A stretch of DNA of 64,000 bases from Eumeta japonica (Eukaryota > Arthropoda > Insecta > Lepidoptera > Psychidae). A program made the position numbers and the translations under genes. The number at the start of each line of letters is the position of its first letter. The stretch's first letter is position 1. The notes under the pieces were generated by a model. It searched no databases, was not told where the DNA came from, and worked only from the letters and a program-made list of their open reading frames with translations. Location: contig BGZK01000013.1 of the NCBI GenBank assembly GCA_005406025.1, positions 558,001 to 622,000 of the forward strand, in the 5' to 3' direction. Shown in pieces: positions 45,371 through 57,990 of this stretch.

Positions 45371-46245
45371 GTGAGTCCCATTGGTATTACTTGCATCGTT
45401 GTTATCAGTTTTGTTGTTTTTATATATCTAATTTTTTTCTCAATATTCGCATAATATTCGTACTATATCATTGTGTTTATATCATACTATATCATTCGTA
45501 ATATATCAAATGATTAAGCGAGATAAGCTGAAAGTTTCAAATTAAGATCGTTTAAACTTGATAAATTCTCTGATATTTTAACAATTGCTTTATAAGCGAC
45601 CGCAGTGCGATGCGAATTAAATGTGAAAGTGTTTTTATAACGATGCCCATTTAAAAGTAAGAATAGCTACATGCCAGAATGACTTTCAGGCGTTTGCACT
45701 CTGCAAGATGTAGACATCACTTTCCGTAACATGCGGCCGGCTCGAATATTACGCGAACTGGACTTTGCCCGTTACTACTACTACGATCGCACCGGGCTGT
45801 ACGCACGAAGCAAACGACTGGGAATCACATCTCTGCAAGGAGCGACGCATGTCATAATACTGCAACCGGTACCTTTGTTCGGGTCGTATAAAATTGAAAC
45901 CAGGGTCGGTACGGTTTTTCCAAAAGCTTCCTGCCTGAATGGCAGATGATATTGTCACGTTATGATGTAATCCTCGTTCCAACCTGTGCGTTTCAGCTGG
46001 TTTACTGGGACGAGTGTTCACTGTTCTTCCGCCACGAGTTGGTGACTTTGGCGGACGGCTGCCGACGCGCGCTGTTGGTCTCTAGACAGCACTCCGTCGG
46101 CGGAACGATAACGGACCTGCTGAAGGACTTACCCGGCACGTCATTTAATCGCATATGCCCGATTTACATACGAAAGTGGCTGGATGCAATGCTAATTACT
46201 GGCGCGAAATTGAGACAATTAGAGTACAAACAATTTGAAAAATAA
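45220..46245 (+). CDS. THEM6: THEM6-like protein, tandem copy A (HMNN motif lost)
   Basis: Exons 45220-45370, 45690-45904 and 45997-46245 join (phases 1, 0) to 204 residues. THEM6 proteins belong to the hotdog thioesterase superfamily and have an N-terminal membrane segment; the vertebrate protein is ER-associated, with an unsettled substrate. Seen here: a hydrophobic N-terminus (about residues 6-18, ISLSSLLLYIVYDV), DVNYFLRALF, the block DVDITFRNMRPARILRELDFARYYYYDRTG, and the second hotdog half YWDECSLFFRHELVTLADG...ALLVSRQH, then KWLDAM. The family-conserved H-M-N-N-A-R-Y is N-M-R-P-A-R-I here, so catalysis may be lost or changed. An in-frame ATG 60 nt upstream (45160) exists, but 45220 aligns with copy B. 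Introns are 319 and 92 bp. Confidence 0.85.
45690..45904 (+). CDS. THEM6: THEM6-like A exon 2
   Basis: Acceptor GACTTTCAG| and donor ACCAGG|GTCGGT, 215 nt, exactly the length of copy B exon 2. It holds the altered catalytic-loop block. Confidence 0.85.
45997..46245 (+). CDS. THEM6: THEM6-like A exon 3
   Basis: Acceptor TGCGTTTCAG|, phase 0, 82 codons and TAA. It encodes LVYWDECSLFFRHELVTLAD and the C-terminal helix KLRQLEYKQFEK. Confidence 0.85.
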   Translation: MVYWDECSLFFRHELVTLADGCRRALLVSRQHSVGGTITDLLKDLPGTSFNRICPIYIRKWLDAMLITGAKLRQLEYKQFEK

Positions 46246-47076
46246 GAATGTAACCTATTATAAGTCGACTGTGATCATTAGATTTTTCGCATTTAATGGT
46301 CTAAACAAATAGTAATTGCTATCCTAGTGTATTCAAAATAATCTATATTCTAAATACAGTCTGTACGCAAACCGTGTACCATACATTTTGGTTCTCTTTT
46401 GTAGATATTGAATAAGTACATATTATCTGTTCTTCTAAATTTTTTTAATTCATTATGTACTTCATTTAATAAGCTTGTTTTATTTCCGATTAATTTTTAC
46501 CCAAAACTTAACCCAAATATTTGTAATTTTGAACTCGCTCGTGTTTGAGTCACCACTAATTATAACATCCAACCTTATTATCAATCAAAAAAGTTATTTC
46601 CAAAATTTATTAGCTGTGACATGTCGACTAATTGATAAAATTTCAAATTATTAATTAATAAATACAAACCTAATTCATATATAGTTACCTACTTTATAAA
46701 AAAAGTTTTATTAATTGAACTACATTTGAAATATGCATTTTTTTTCTATTGAAAATTAAATTAATCAGGTGAGGTAATGGTGAAAGATATTTATACATCG
46801 ACGACAAAACTGATTTCAAACCAATACTGTTAATTATGGTTGTGTTGTAATAAATTACGACTATAAAATTGTTAATACGCTTAACAATCAACACTGCAAT
46901 CGACTCGTTTATATAGCTAACTTCACAATGGACAAGGAACCGGTTGTGCGAGCGAAGAAGGTATACAGTACCGTTACTCAGCATTCTCCATTGAAGTTCG
47001 AAGTAGTTACCCGTAGACAGGTGCTGCAGTACTGACGTTTGTTTGCGCTTTATGTATATCGTACATACAGAGCAAA

Positions 47077-47218
47077 ATGTTATGTTATTTTGCGATCGCT
47101 CTTCTCATTTCATACATATTCTTTGACGTGAATTACTTCCTGAGGATCGCGTTCACGATCGGCATTGGGAGACTGTTCCAGAAGAAATGTGGCGTCAACG
47201 ATACGACGACTATTTATG
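47077..47218 (+). CDS. THEM6: THEM6-like B exon 1
   Basis: 47 codons plus one base; donor TTATG|GTGAGA, same intron phase as copy A. Confidence 0.88.
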
Positions 47219-50200
47219 GTGAGACCGATATCAATTTAAATACAGTTGTAGGTGTAGCGTAATTTTCATACATGAAGTCATCAATATCAATAAAATACCG
47301 TTGATAAACGTAGTTTTGTGTTTAGATGTTAATATCATATAATTGTTGTAAGATTTTGGCATCGCTTGGTTTGATTAAATTTGTTCAATTATCTTTTAAA
47401 CCCTTATATAATACACATAATTGTCTTTATGAATTAAATATATATTACTACAGAAAATATAGAGATAACATTAGGTATTGAATCGCAATTTCTGAGGAAA
47501 ATAAAGACTGCTTTTGTAAAAGTGTGTTACGTATTTTTGTTTCATACTAGACTCATTAGAATTTCTCATTGTAGGTGTACCGTAAAAGCACATCGTTTTT
47601 ATAAAAAAAAGAATTAAGTATGTCAGTTAGTTAATATGACACCTTAAGATAAACAAATTCGCCTATTGAAATACGAATTTGCCATTTTAAAATGTTACAT
47701 TGTAATGGAAACCTACTTGAGGCCACTCTTTTAAAACTGAATTGGTTATGTTAATCCTAAAAAAAAATAACGTTTAATCCATGAATACATTATGCTTTAC
47801 TCAGGTTTCTGTACGACTCAAGACGTGGACATATTCCTGCGTCACATGAATAATGCGCGTTACGTCAGAGAATTAGACTTTGCTCGTTTCCATTTTTATG
47901 ACAGAACCGGAATATATGAGAACATCACAAAGGTCAATGGACACGCACTGCAGGGCGCTTCAAGTATCCGATATCGCCGGACCATACCTATATTTACGGC
48001 ATACAAAGTTGAAACTAAGGTTAGTATACATTACCAAGTAGCACAAAAAGGCTGTTCAGCAACAAATCTATATGTGGAAACATAGCTCTATAAGCTTGCT
48101 CTATAATAACTGTGTAAGCGCATTTTTCACCGTTTAACGATCGTTTGTTTACAAATCAAACGGCAGTGACATATCTGTTTACTGGCATTCTAATAGTATT
48201 TTGTTGTTATTAAAAGCTGAATATCGACCGATTAAAAGATGTATTTTACCTGTTATGCAGCACTAACAATGAATGGGTATTTTCAAACGTTGATGTACAA
48301 AGGAAAGTGCACGTAGGGTAAAATTGTGAAATATATAACTTGGGAATTTCTATTTTGCTTTATATGCAGTCGTAATCAATGTTACAAGTTAATTTTGTAT
48401 TGTGATTCTATTTAGTGCTCTGTAGTCAACAAGGAACTCTTATACTTCCGTCCGTCCGCCTGACCGCAATTTAGCTCAGGGTCTCTAAGTACTTGAAAGC
48501 TGTAATTTGGAATGTATATACATATTAATCAAACCGACAAAGTGGCAAAATAAAATCCTGAAAAAAAAAATTGTTTAGGGCACCTCTACTGCACATAAAG
48601 TGGGAATGAAATTTTTCTCTCGTCTAACCTATAGTGCGAGATGACTTCGGATAGGTAAGTCGTTGAAAAATATTGCGGGTGCGTGAGAACCATTTTTAGA
48701 TATAGGGATCCGTTTGCTAAATGTAAGGCTTTAGAATGCTAATTTATAGTCATGTGTCTCCATCTTGCTCGATCCCGTCAGCTAAATGGTTGTTTTTGGA
48801 TACGTGAAAAACTTCACGGTAGTGGTATATATAAGGTGGTTAAGAGGAAAACTATCACAAGTAAGTAGGCTTCACAAGGTAACGAGTAATAGTCGGCCGA
48901 CTTATAAAATATGCTTGGACAAGTAAAAAAAAAGAAGCAAAATTCGGACAGTTTTCTATGTTAGTTGTGCACCTATAACAGGCAGTAAATATTTAGGAAT
49001 CACGTAAAATTGTGGAAATATGAAATCATAAAATTATCAACATCCGTCCTGTGTGGGCCCGTTTTGATACGTCATTACCTGTTAAAACGTGAACTCTCGT
49101 AATATGTTCGTGTATCAAAAAAAAAAAAGCGTGCTTCGAAGACCGCATATTATGACGGGCAACTGCGAAACCCTACACTGCGCGTGGCCCAACTTGGTCG
49201 CGTTTTTTTGTTATAATGGGGTAATGTGTCGTGGAAAATAATCACTACTTCCGTTAATTAAATAACTTTCATATTTGTTAATTATTTTGTAATTTCTTTA
49301 GTATTTCAAGTATTTCAAGTGTTTCATGGCGATCAGTTGAACGATATTTAGTGTCGGGTTACAACAAAGCGAACTCCATAGAAACAAAGCGTTACTCATC
49401 GATATATGCCCTATTAGTTCTGCGATATCGGACAGATGGCGTTAAGAGTATAACAATATTCTATTTGATTATGAAGAGCAGTATTACACACTGCTCTTTT
49501 ATATACATATTTGTTTTTAATATTTGTTTGCGAAAAGACACATTAATGGTCGAACATACGCCTAGACATGAATTTCAATTATTTTGTGTGATAGTTTTTA
49601 TTTTTTGTAAAGTGTACCACAAAAATTTACGGGTTATGGGATAGTATTACTTACGTGTTTCTCTATGACCTAAATTGCACCCGCATCAAACACTATAATA
49701 CAACGTCCATTAGATTAACAAAAGGTACAAAAAAACTTTCAATCGCAATATTATTATAATATTAGTGATGTCGAAGAGTTATCATTTCTTAGTTTATCAC
49801 ATCGAAAATCACTTCCGAGGTGTGATGAAGAGTTCGGTTACGAGACAACTCACTGTCTCGCACGTCTTAGCGAAAGACTCAGTTTCGTGTTTTCATTCTG
49901 TTTTTGGATTTATATATTGGCATTGTTGTACAAACATTTCAATATTTCCTTTTAGCAATAGTCAATGCAGCACCGCCGAAAAGGATATAGCATCGAATAG
50001 GTTTTGATAGAACCAAAGGCTTTACGCATACGATGAGCACACAAAGGTCCAATATACTGCTCGGACTTCTGTGTGATGTACCAAAGCATGTGGATGTGGT
50101 GCTGAAAAATTTATGAAAATCGATTTTCAAATTGTCTAAAAGTTGTTAATATGTGTAAAACGGTTTAACTTTTGCAAACAAGTCGTACACGTGATTAAAG

Positions 50201-52745
50201 AAAGTGATACGTTTGTAGTTTTTCAACAAGGTTTTATTTCTTTTTTGGAAAATAGCACCATTCTTGCTCACGCTACAGGCGTTGTACCTTTTGATATGAG
50301 AGAATAAAATGATTTCTACATAATAATACGTACCGGTTTCTACCCGCGGTCAATGTTGAGTTGTATTCTATCTTCACTTGGTACCTTATTCTTTTACAGT
50401 TGTTTGAGACCCATCTTAATCTCGTATAGACTGAAATTCGGGATTTCCTCTGCGTAGGGTCAAGGATCTCCACCTCTGCTGATAATAGATTTTGGTGTCG
50501 ATGTGTATAACTGCGATAGAATTTCGAAATGTTCTTATAGATGGCGCTGCAAGAAAATAAAATTGCGGAAATAGGAATATTAACGTACCTTACACGTACA
50601 TGTATTTAGTCGTAGACGATGAATATCTCAATTGATTTCGTAAGCGGGCTTATTTGAATTCATGAATTCAAAACATATAAGAGAATGCTGAATCATCGTC
50701 CAAGGTTCGGGTAAACAAAGTTATGCAAATTTAACTGCTCGACAATATTAATTTTACCTACGAGTTTTATTTAAGTTTTAAAAGTAGCTAGTGATATTTT
50801 CTACCTGTTTCCATAATAATATCACTGTATGTTAAACTAACGAAAACGAGACCTAGACGTGACATCAAATACTTAATCAAAATGCATTGTGGTGTGAATA
50901 TTTTAATGTGATATTTATGAACAAAAACGGACATATAATCATTCATCCAAGCATTTTAATTGAGGAATAAGAACTTAAATAGAAATATATATTTTCAAGT
51001 TAAATTCTTATGTAAAACTTATTTATATTGCTGAAACTAGTAAGTTTTTTTTAGCTTTACATACCCTGTCTGAATCTCTGTGCACGCCCCTGATACACAT
51101 ATATATGTATATAGCAGCGCTATAAATTCCTATTTCCTGTAAATTTGAAGCATGTAGCATTTTTTCGCGACCTTAACTATTTGAATTTTTGTTAAACGAA
51201 TAAAAATCTGAGAGAGATTATGTTTTAGAATAATAAAATGCTCACTATTTGAAATATTGTTATATTATATTAGAACTTTCTAAGAGAGTAAAATATTTAG
51301 ATTCTACATGTTGCTTTGTTCTGATCATAAATAATTATCAATATGTATACGTAAGGTTGGTTACGGATTATGGATTAAACGGAAATGCACGAAATTTTGA
51401 TAGAAATCGTTGAAAAATAACATAAAGAGAAGTGTAAATTTTTTTCATTATTATTTTTGACGTGACAACGTCTTAAATTAGTGGGAGTCACTTTGAAAAG
51501 TGTAACGCTCGGTAACGTAACGATGAGTCACCGAACGAGAGAGCCCGCCGAATGCCTTGCGTCTCTCCCACTCAACTATGATCGGTCTGCGCGCGCACTA
51601 GAGAATTAGTGCATAGCTTGCAAATGTATTGCAAGTTATTGTATGTATATTTGTATATAAATACGTATGTATGTGTAAAGGTAAAATAAAATTTTGTTAA
51701 TATGAAATTCAGTGCGAGATTCTTTGTATAAATTAATGTTTTAAATATAATTCTTTGTATAAATAAATGTTTTAAATTGCTACTATTATTTCATCCTTCT
51801 TCCTACTATACGAATGAATATTCACATTAAAATGATTTTACCATTCAAAGTCGTTGTCACGTAAAACTTTCGCCCGTTTACCGACTTTACAGGCAACCAA
51901 ATTTTTTTTTGTACAAATTGATTTCTATTTTCTTGCTCTTGAAGACATTTACGACTCTAAGCTTAAGTGATAATTATTTTATTATCCGTAAATGTTAGAT
52001 ACATATAATTTCCGGAAAATTATCTACTATCCGTGTTATGCGGTCTTTGAAATAGTGTAACAATATGCACATACACTTTTCTACACCTATTAAAAAAAAA
52101 ACTATTTACACAAGAAGAAAAAGTACATGTATATATTATTCAGTTTCATCACGTTCTCAAATCTGATGCAAACATAGATTTTCATTTTTAATTTATTTAA
52201 AACTAGTGATTATAGTAGAAATGCGAATAAGAAAACATAAAATTCTAACACTTCAATTAAGCAGTACACAAATAAGCACTACACCGAAAGAATAGAATTT
52301 TGTGGAAGAATACCAAGCCTTTTTGTATACTTTAATAATTTTTTAAATACGCAAAGGACAAGTTAGGACGTATGCATGCACGTACAAATGGACATACGTA
52401 TAACTACGATTTACTGATTATGGACAAAATTCATAGTCATGTTACATAAATTTTATGAATTGTGTAGATAAAATTGAGACATATTGATGAATGTGTTTAT
52501 TTCTATTATTACAGCTGGCGTATTGGGATGAGAAAACATTATTCATAGAGCAGAAATTCATTACGTTAAACGATGGTTTCGTGAGGGCTATCGTTCTGTC
52601 CAGACAGAACCTGCTGAATGTGGACGCGGAGACTCTGTTCAAGGGCATCCCCGGAGCGGACCAGCGCCCCGAATGTCCTGAAGAAATTAAACATTGGCTC
52701 CAGTCCATAGAGGTTTCTAGTGCCAAATTGAGGAAGAAAGACTGA
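47077..52745 (+). CDS. THEM6: THEM6-like protein, tandem copy B
   Basis: Exons 47077-47218, 47805-48019 and 52515-52745 join (phases 1, 0) to 195 residues. It has a hydrophobic N-terminus ([20 protein letters not shown]) and then [20 protein letters not shown], which retains the family signature HMNNARY, followed by [14 protein letters not shown]. The second hotdog half is [20 protein letters not shown] and VRAIVLSRQ, and the C-terminal helix is [19 protein letters not shown]. Within exon 2, about two thirds of the first 38 residues equal copy A. Intron 1 is 586 bp; intron 2 is 4.5 kb and filled with repeats (dispersed repeat at 48410-49215). It starts 831 bp after copy A ends, in the same orientation. 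AATAAA at 52960 is a likely polyadenylation signal. Confidence 0.9.
47805..48019 (+). CDS. THEM6: THEM6-like B exon 2
   Basis: Acceptor CTTTACTCAG| and donor ACTAAG|GTTAGT, 215 nt. Contains the intact [15 protein letters not shown] core. Confidence 0.9.
48410..49215 (+). repeat. Dispersed lepidopteran repeat, copy 3 (THEM6-like B intron 2)
   Basis: Order of landmarks: 'gtgctctgtagtcaacaagg', 'tccgtccgtccgcctgaccg', 'gaaagctgtaatttgg', 'gggcacctctactgcac', 'cgagtaatagtcggccgact', 'gacgggcaactgcgaaaccctacactgcgcgtggcccaact tggtcg'. The same order is split in dmrt93B intron 1. No intact frame. Confidence 0.65.
49216..52514. other. THEM6-like B intron 2, remaining part
   Basis: No further exon recognised. 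A denser patch at 51480-51610 ('gtgagtcaccgaacgagagagcccgccgaatgcc') contrasts with AT-rich flanks and could be regulatory. 49490-49510 is a short hairpin around 'agagcagt..actgctct'. Confidence 0.4.
52515..52745 (+). CDS. THEM6: THEM6-like B exon 3
   Basis: Acceptor TATTATTACAG|, phase 0, 76 codons and [23 protein letters not shown] corresponds to copy A exon 3. Confidence 0.9.
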   Translation: MAYWDEKTLFIEQKFITLNDGFVRAIVLSRQNLLNVDAETLFKGIPGADQRPECPEEIKHWLQSIEVSSAKLRKKD

Positions 52746-54585
52746 TTGATTTTGTAATACATAAATAATCATACGGTAAATGTGAATTAAAAGGATCTGG
52801 TGAAAAAATCTGACTTATACTTCCTCACTTCTAAAAAAGATCCCTACTTGTCGTTATTTTGAAGATTTTCTTAGTGATTTCATAAAATTTTTCAATATAC
52901 GTAAAGTACATATAATCAAATTAGTATATCAAAAGAAATATTTATGTATTTATTTAAGAAATAAATATTTATTGTATGGAGCATTTTGAATTAGCATGTC
53001 AAATAATTGAGGCAATTCTGCGTCGTCTAATGTCTAAAAAACATCTGATACGTCTGACCTAACATTTCTCGCGGAACAAACGACGCGGCACTCTGGCGCT
53101 CGTCACTGTCGCCTATCGAATTACTGTTTAGACAACTTGCACATTACGAACCCGGATCTATGGATTTACGTCTAATCTCAGAGACATAAAGTATTCTAGA
53201 CCTTTTGTACACTATCAGTGGATTTAATTTCATTTACTTCAATAAGAGCACTTCTGATTAGAGTCAAAGAAAAACGATCTTTCGGCCTTCGACACTGCGA
53301 TAAAATATGAGCTCTTTGTCCAAGGAAAAAGAATGATTTTGGAAAGGCTTTTAGCTGTTTTTTTTTAATGAAAAAAGAAATGTTATCAGATACTAAAATT
53401 ACGGGTGAAACAGGATACGTGTAAACATTTGCGTCAGCTAAATTAACTTTATCGTTAGTGTATCGGGTAGCTTGTGGTTATTGATTAGGGGCGTGGAAGT
53501 GTTAAATACATTTCATGTGGATTTCGTTCGTGTTGTATCTATCCTTAATTATGTCCGTTTTTTTGGTATCGGCGCTGATATAATAAATTTCATCTCTGTG
53601 CAATATTAAGACGGGGAATAATTTAATTTAAACAGGGCTTAAAATGCAGTGGAATTAGCTACGTGTCAGATATACACTTTTTGTATTTGATTGATCTCCT
53701 GATACAATTATTGTTCCGTTTGATTTGTTTCAGAAATTTTCCTACTTGAAAATACATCGATCGCATAAGTTTTATACCCGATACCTGTGGTGTAGACTTA
53801 TGGGTAATTTTTTTTCATAACTTAACTTTTTTATTAAGGTAATCAGTACTTATTTCAAAATAAACATTACAGTCAACAAAATGTCGCTAGTTTAGTTACC
53901 GCTTTTTTATTAGGTGCTCTGTACACAATTGTCATTCTCTCGATTTCGAGCTGGAGTTTTTATTGAATGATCTTATTTTATTTCAACGCTAATTCTTTGT
54001 ATATAAGTAATTGGCAAATTATAGGAATTTCAAAAAAAATGTAGTTTTGTTTTAAATTTTCGAAGAATGTACAATTATAGGAATAAAATGAACATAAATA
54101 TGTTTAAAAGAATAGCATACTTATTCAAAAATAAATGTGTAATTAATTTTCAATTTAACAGCTAGATACAAAAAGAATCAATAATTATAAAATTAATATT
54201 CTGCGGTTTTTAAATAGTAAATCAGATGCCACGAAATATGAGTAACAATACCCATATCAGAATATTGATTAGTTGAAAAAACACCTAAGTATTTATTTTC
54301 GACCGCTAATTATTTGCTTGGACCGTCTTTATTCACATCCAGAGTATGCAGGGTATGTTTTCTACTTTATTCATTAGGTAATAATTAAAAGAAAAAATAA
54401 ATAAATACAAATTTTCGAAATTAACAGAATTGAAGTTACGGAAGTTTATTAATCGAATAGTGCAAACATGCAACATGCAAATCTGTACTGATTCTCGTCT
54501 CTGTTTACATATTGAATTTGTACGATGGTTGCACGTCGCAAGTGCTATAAGGCCATGTGCCAGAATTACAAGTCACGTGGAAGTC
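52746..54585. other. Intergenic between THEM6-like B and a LINE
   Basis: AT-rich with no credible frame. One patch at 53030-53130 is less AT-rich ('cgcggaacaaacgacgcggc', 'tctggcgctcgtcactgtcg'). Nothing else seen. Confidence 0.4.
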
Positions 54586-54999
54586 TTTTTTTTAATATCT
54601 TTATTCCGTACGTAATAGAAATTACACTTGAAATGAATCATAAACATCTGTTTTTGACATTAAAATTACCACCCATTCCAAATGCTGATTCACCATGAGA
54701 AGAATGGGCAAGAAACTCAAGGTTTCCTCTTTTTTACTCATCGATACAAAATATTGAATAATTAATGATTCAGTACAACACTTAGTAATAACATGCAGCG
54801 ACCTGATGGCCGAGCAGTTCAATCCCAAGAGTTTTTTTCATTAAGATATTCAGACACAGTACAATAGCTCTTGCCATGTAAGTTTCTTTTAACGAAACGT
54901 TTAAATTGATTAAATGGCAAATTTTGAATTTCAGCTGGGATCTTATTGTATAAAGGCACACATTGCCCCTTAAACGATTTATTAACTTTGCTTAAACGG

Positions 55000-56060
55000 G
55001 TTTTAAGAGCAGCAAGATCGTTCTTATGTATATTGGATTTCATTATGTATTGGATTTCATTATGTATTATGGATTTCATTCCTTTTTTGGAACGACTCTA
55101 TATGTCGTTTGACATATACCAGGTTGTCGTATATGTATTGTGATGCTAAAGTTAGGATATTAATTTCCTTAAATTTTTCTCTAAGAGGTGTCATTGGTCT
55201 AAAATCATAAACAGCACAAATACCTCGCTTCTGCTGCACGAAAATTGTGTCTATCGGTTGCGTGACCCCATAACAAAATTCCATAGGTCATAAGACTATG
55301 AAAAAAAACTGAAATAAACTAATCTCGCGGTACTTGCATCTGTAAGTCGCCGAATTCTTTTAATTGCATGTGCTGCAGAACAAGTCTTTTCGCTAATCTC
55401 GTAATATGAGATTTCCAACGTAACTTAGAATCTAAAGTGAGACCAAGAAATAGGTTCGTGTCCACAGTATCTAGTACCTCGTTTTTGATAATTACATTTG
55501 TGTCTATCAATTTAGAATTAGATAGAGAAAATCTTACAATTTTTTTTCCTTTCATTGAGCAGAAGGTTATTAATACTAAATCACTCAACGATTTCAGAGA
55601 TGTTATTGTTTACTTCGTCAAAAGCTGGTTGATGCCTATCAATCTTAAAACGTAAGGAGGCATCATCAGCAAACAATACAATCCCATAACCATTCTTAAC
55701 AAGATGTGGTAAATCATTTATATACACCAGGAATAGAAATGGTCCTAGAACTGAACCCTGTGGTACCACCATATTAATTGCAGATCCTGACGACCTCTCA
55801 CCATTAATTTCAATCCTTTGAATTCCATCACTTAGATAAGACTAAAAATCCAAGAAATCGACCTGTGACGCCATAATGATGTAGTTTCCTGATCAATGTG
55901 TCATGATGAACCCAGTCAAATGCCTTGGATAAATCACAGAAAATACCAATCGGGTCGGCTTGGGAATCCTCCCAGGCATCAAGAATCTGCTGAATAAGCT
56001 TGACACCGCTTTGATTGTTAAGCGACCCTTTGTAAATTCAAATTGTTTAACGTTCATCAA
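55000..56060 (-). pseudogene. LINE reverse transcriptase remnant
   Basis: Catalytic D of FCDLSKAFD and the DD of FADDA are still readable, with PQGSVLGP and the SKLRWKSHI thumb block between and after. At least three frame changes and an in-frame TAG near 55840 interrupt it. Not functional. Confidence 0.88.
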
Positions 56061-57450
56061 TTATTGTTATAAAAATACTGCAATAGTTGGTTTAAAATAA
56101 GCTTTTCAAAAATTTTACTGAGCGTCGGTAATATTGATATCGGTATAAAATCTGTAGAGTCAGATATACTACCGGATTTAAATAATGAAATTATTTTACT
56201 AGGCATGAGCAATGCGATCTATCATTGAATCAATTATTTTTACGGAAAGGCCATCAAGATCGGTATTTTTTTTTCATTTTTATACATTTGAATGCTTTAA
56301 GAACGTCATAATAATGGACGTGGGTTAATAATAAACGCCACAAACATCGACGTTACGTTTCAACAAAGATTCGGCGAGAGTGGGCGATGACTTCAGAGAT
56401 TGTGTAGTTGAAACTGGAATACCAGCAAAGAACTTTTCAAGAGCAATGGCAACTTCTATGTCTTTGTTTAAAATTTTGTCCTTAATTTTTAATTGAAATT
56501 CTAAATGTCGGGATGTCCGTTTTCCAGTTTCACTATTTATTATATTCCAAGTAGTTTTTACCATGATTGTGCTCTTTTTTATTTTATTAGAGATAAACAT
56601 TGATTTTGCGATTGCACACACACACTTAAAGATCCGGAAATAATTTCTTACGTATTGGACAAATATATCCGAATTATTTATTATACGCCTTTCTCTCATA
56701 AAGTGTGTACGATTTACGTTTACTAGTATGAATGCCCACTGCCGCCCAATCACTAAATGAGGTATTATTAGCATTGACATTTTTTGATTTAAAAACGCTG
56801 TTGAATTCAGATGTGGTTATAGTCAACAGTGTAATATATAATTCATTGGGGTCTTTACAATATGATAAATCAGACACCTTTTTAATACATTAAACCTAAA
56901 CGGCTCAAGACGAGCAGTGTTCACAGACACAATTTTGATTTTACATTTTTCATTTTTTTTATTTATTTTATACGTAACCAGCTGTCCACAACGGTTAGAT
57001 GATTATTTACTTATAATTGACTTATACTTTGGATTAATATTTGTGAATATATTATCCAGACAGGATAACGAAGTAGCTCTGTGAATCTAGTAGGTTCCAA
57101 AAATAAATTGTGTAAATTGTAACATTGGAATATAGATTTTATTCTAGTACATAAACAAGAATTTTCCAATAGATTTATATTAAGGTCTCTGCAAACAGCA
57201 ATATATTTACAATTTTTACTAATTTAATACAAGATATCATCCATTACTTTTTCGAATATATCATACGATGGCTTAGGGATCTGTATACGCTTAATATAGA
57301 CCCCTATCTATTACTGCTCTATTTCTATACAATAGTTCGCTCATAAGATAGGCTCACAATATCCGAACGTTTTTTATATTTCATAACATTTTTAATTAGA
57401 ATTAGGGAGCCTCCATGCATAGCTTTTTCTCTGCTGAACGAACTCGCTAC

Positions 57451-57639
57451 CTAGTGCATACTGAAATTAAACACGAACTGGTGACTTCTAAGCCAATGTT
57501 CTGTAATACGTAATATCTCAATCTCATTGTGATTTAAGAATAACTCAATTTCCAGTTCTTTACTTAGAACTCCCTGTATATTTTGATGCACCAGATTAAT
57601 TGTACATTTTTTATTATTAGATTTTAATTTCTCAATCAT
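57451..57639 (-). pseudogene. LINE endonuclease N-terminal fragment
   Basis: KKCTINLVHQNIQGVLSKEL followed by NEIEILRITEHWLR is the first block of an APE-type endonuclease (N-x-Q active-site region and the T-E-H/T-W block). A stop follows after SMH; the frame resumes shifted with FSREKAMHGGS. Confidence 0.8.
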
Positions 57640-57990
57640 TGTGGGTTGACTCTCAGATAATGATACAATATTTTTGTTTTTACTTGTGTCCGAGTCATTA
57701 TAGTTTTTAAATCATTATTTAAAAATTGATTCCGACAATCGTCCGTTTCATTCACCAGTCTTTGTAAGCGATCACGCTGATAAGTCAGGTCATTGCACTT
57801 AATGTCTAATTTGGCTAATTCGCCTTATAATTATGTATTTGTAGATACGACCGATCTTATTTCAGTCTCGTGATTATCACGCTCGCCTACAAGGTAATCA
57901 CACATTTCTCTAGACGCCTTAAGCTCTGAGAGCGCAGCCTTGAACTTTTGTTCTAAATCTCGGATGGAAGGTCTACGACTCATGATTTAT

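Larger units (their letters stand above)
54586..57990 (-). mobile_element. Decayed non-LTR retrotransposon (LINE, Jockey/CR1-like order)
   Basis: About 3.4 kb, minus strand, with 3' AATAAAGATATT followed by eight A at 54586-54593. From 5' to 3' the parts are: an N-terminal coiled-coil-like piece (MSRRPSIRDLEQKFKAALSE at 57982), an endonuclease start (NLVHQNIQGVLSKELEIELF near 57600, then ITEHWLR and an HGGSLILIK remnant), and a central linker (KRTSRHLEFQLKIKDKIL). Reverse transcriptase motifs follow (GIFCDLSKAFDWVHHDTLIR near 55920, VVPQGSVLGPFLFLVYINDL, FADDAS near 55675, LGLTLDSKLRWKSHI), then the C-terminal region (YNKIPAEIQNLPFNQFKRFV). Frame breaks and stops separate the parts, so it is inactive. 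Confidence 0.88.

Noticed and set aside
54946..55655. Plus-strand open frames over the LINE
   Set aside because: Antisense shadows of the reverse transcriptase remnant on the minus strand.
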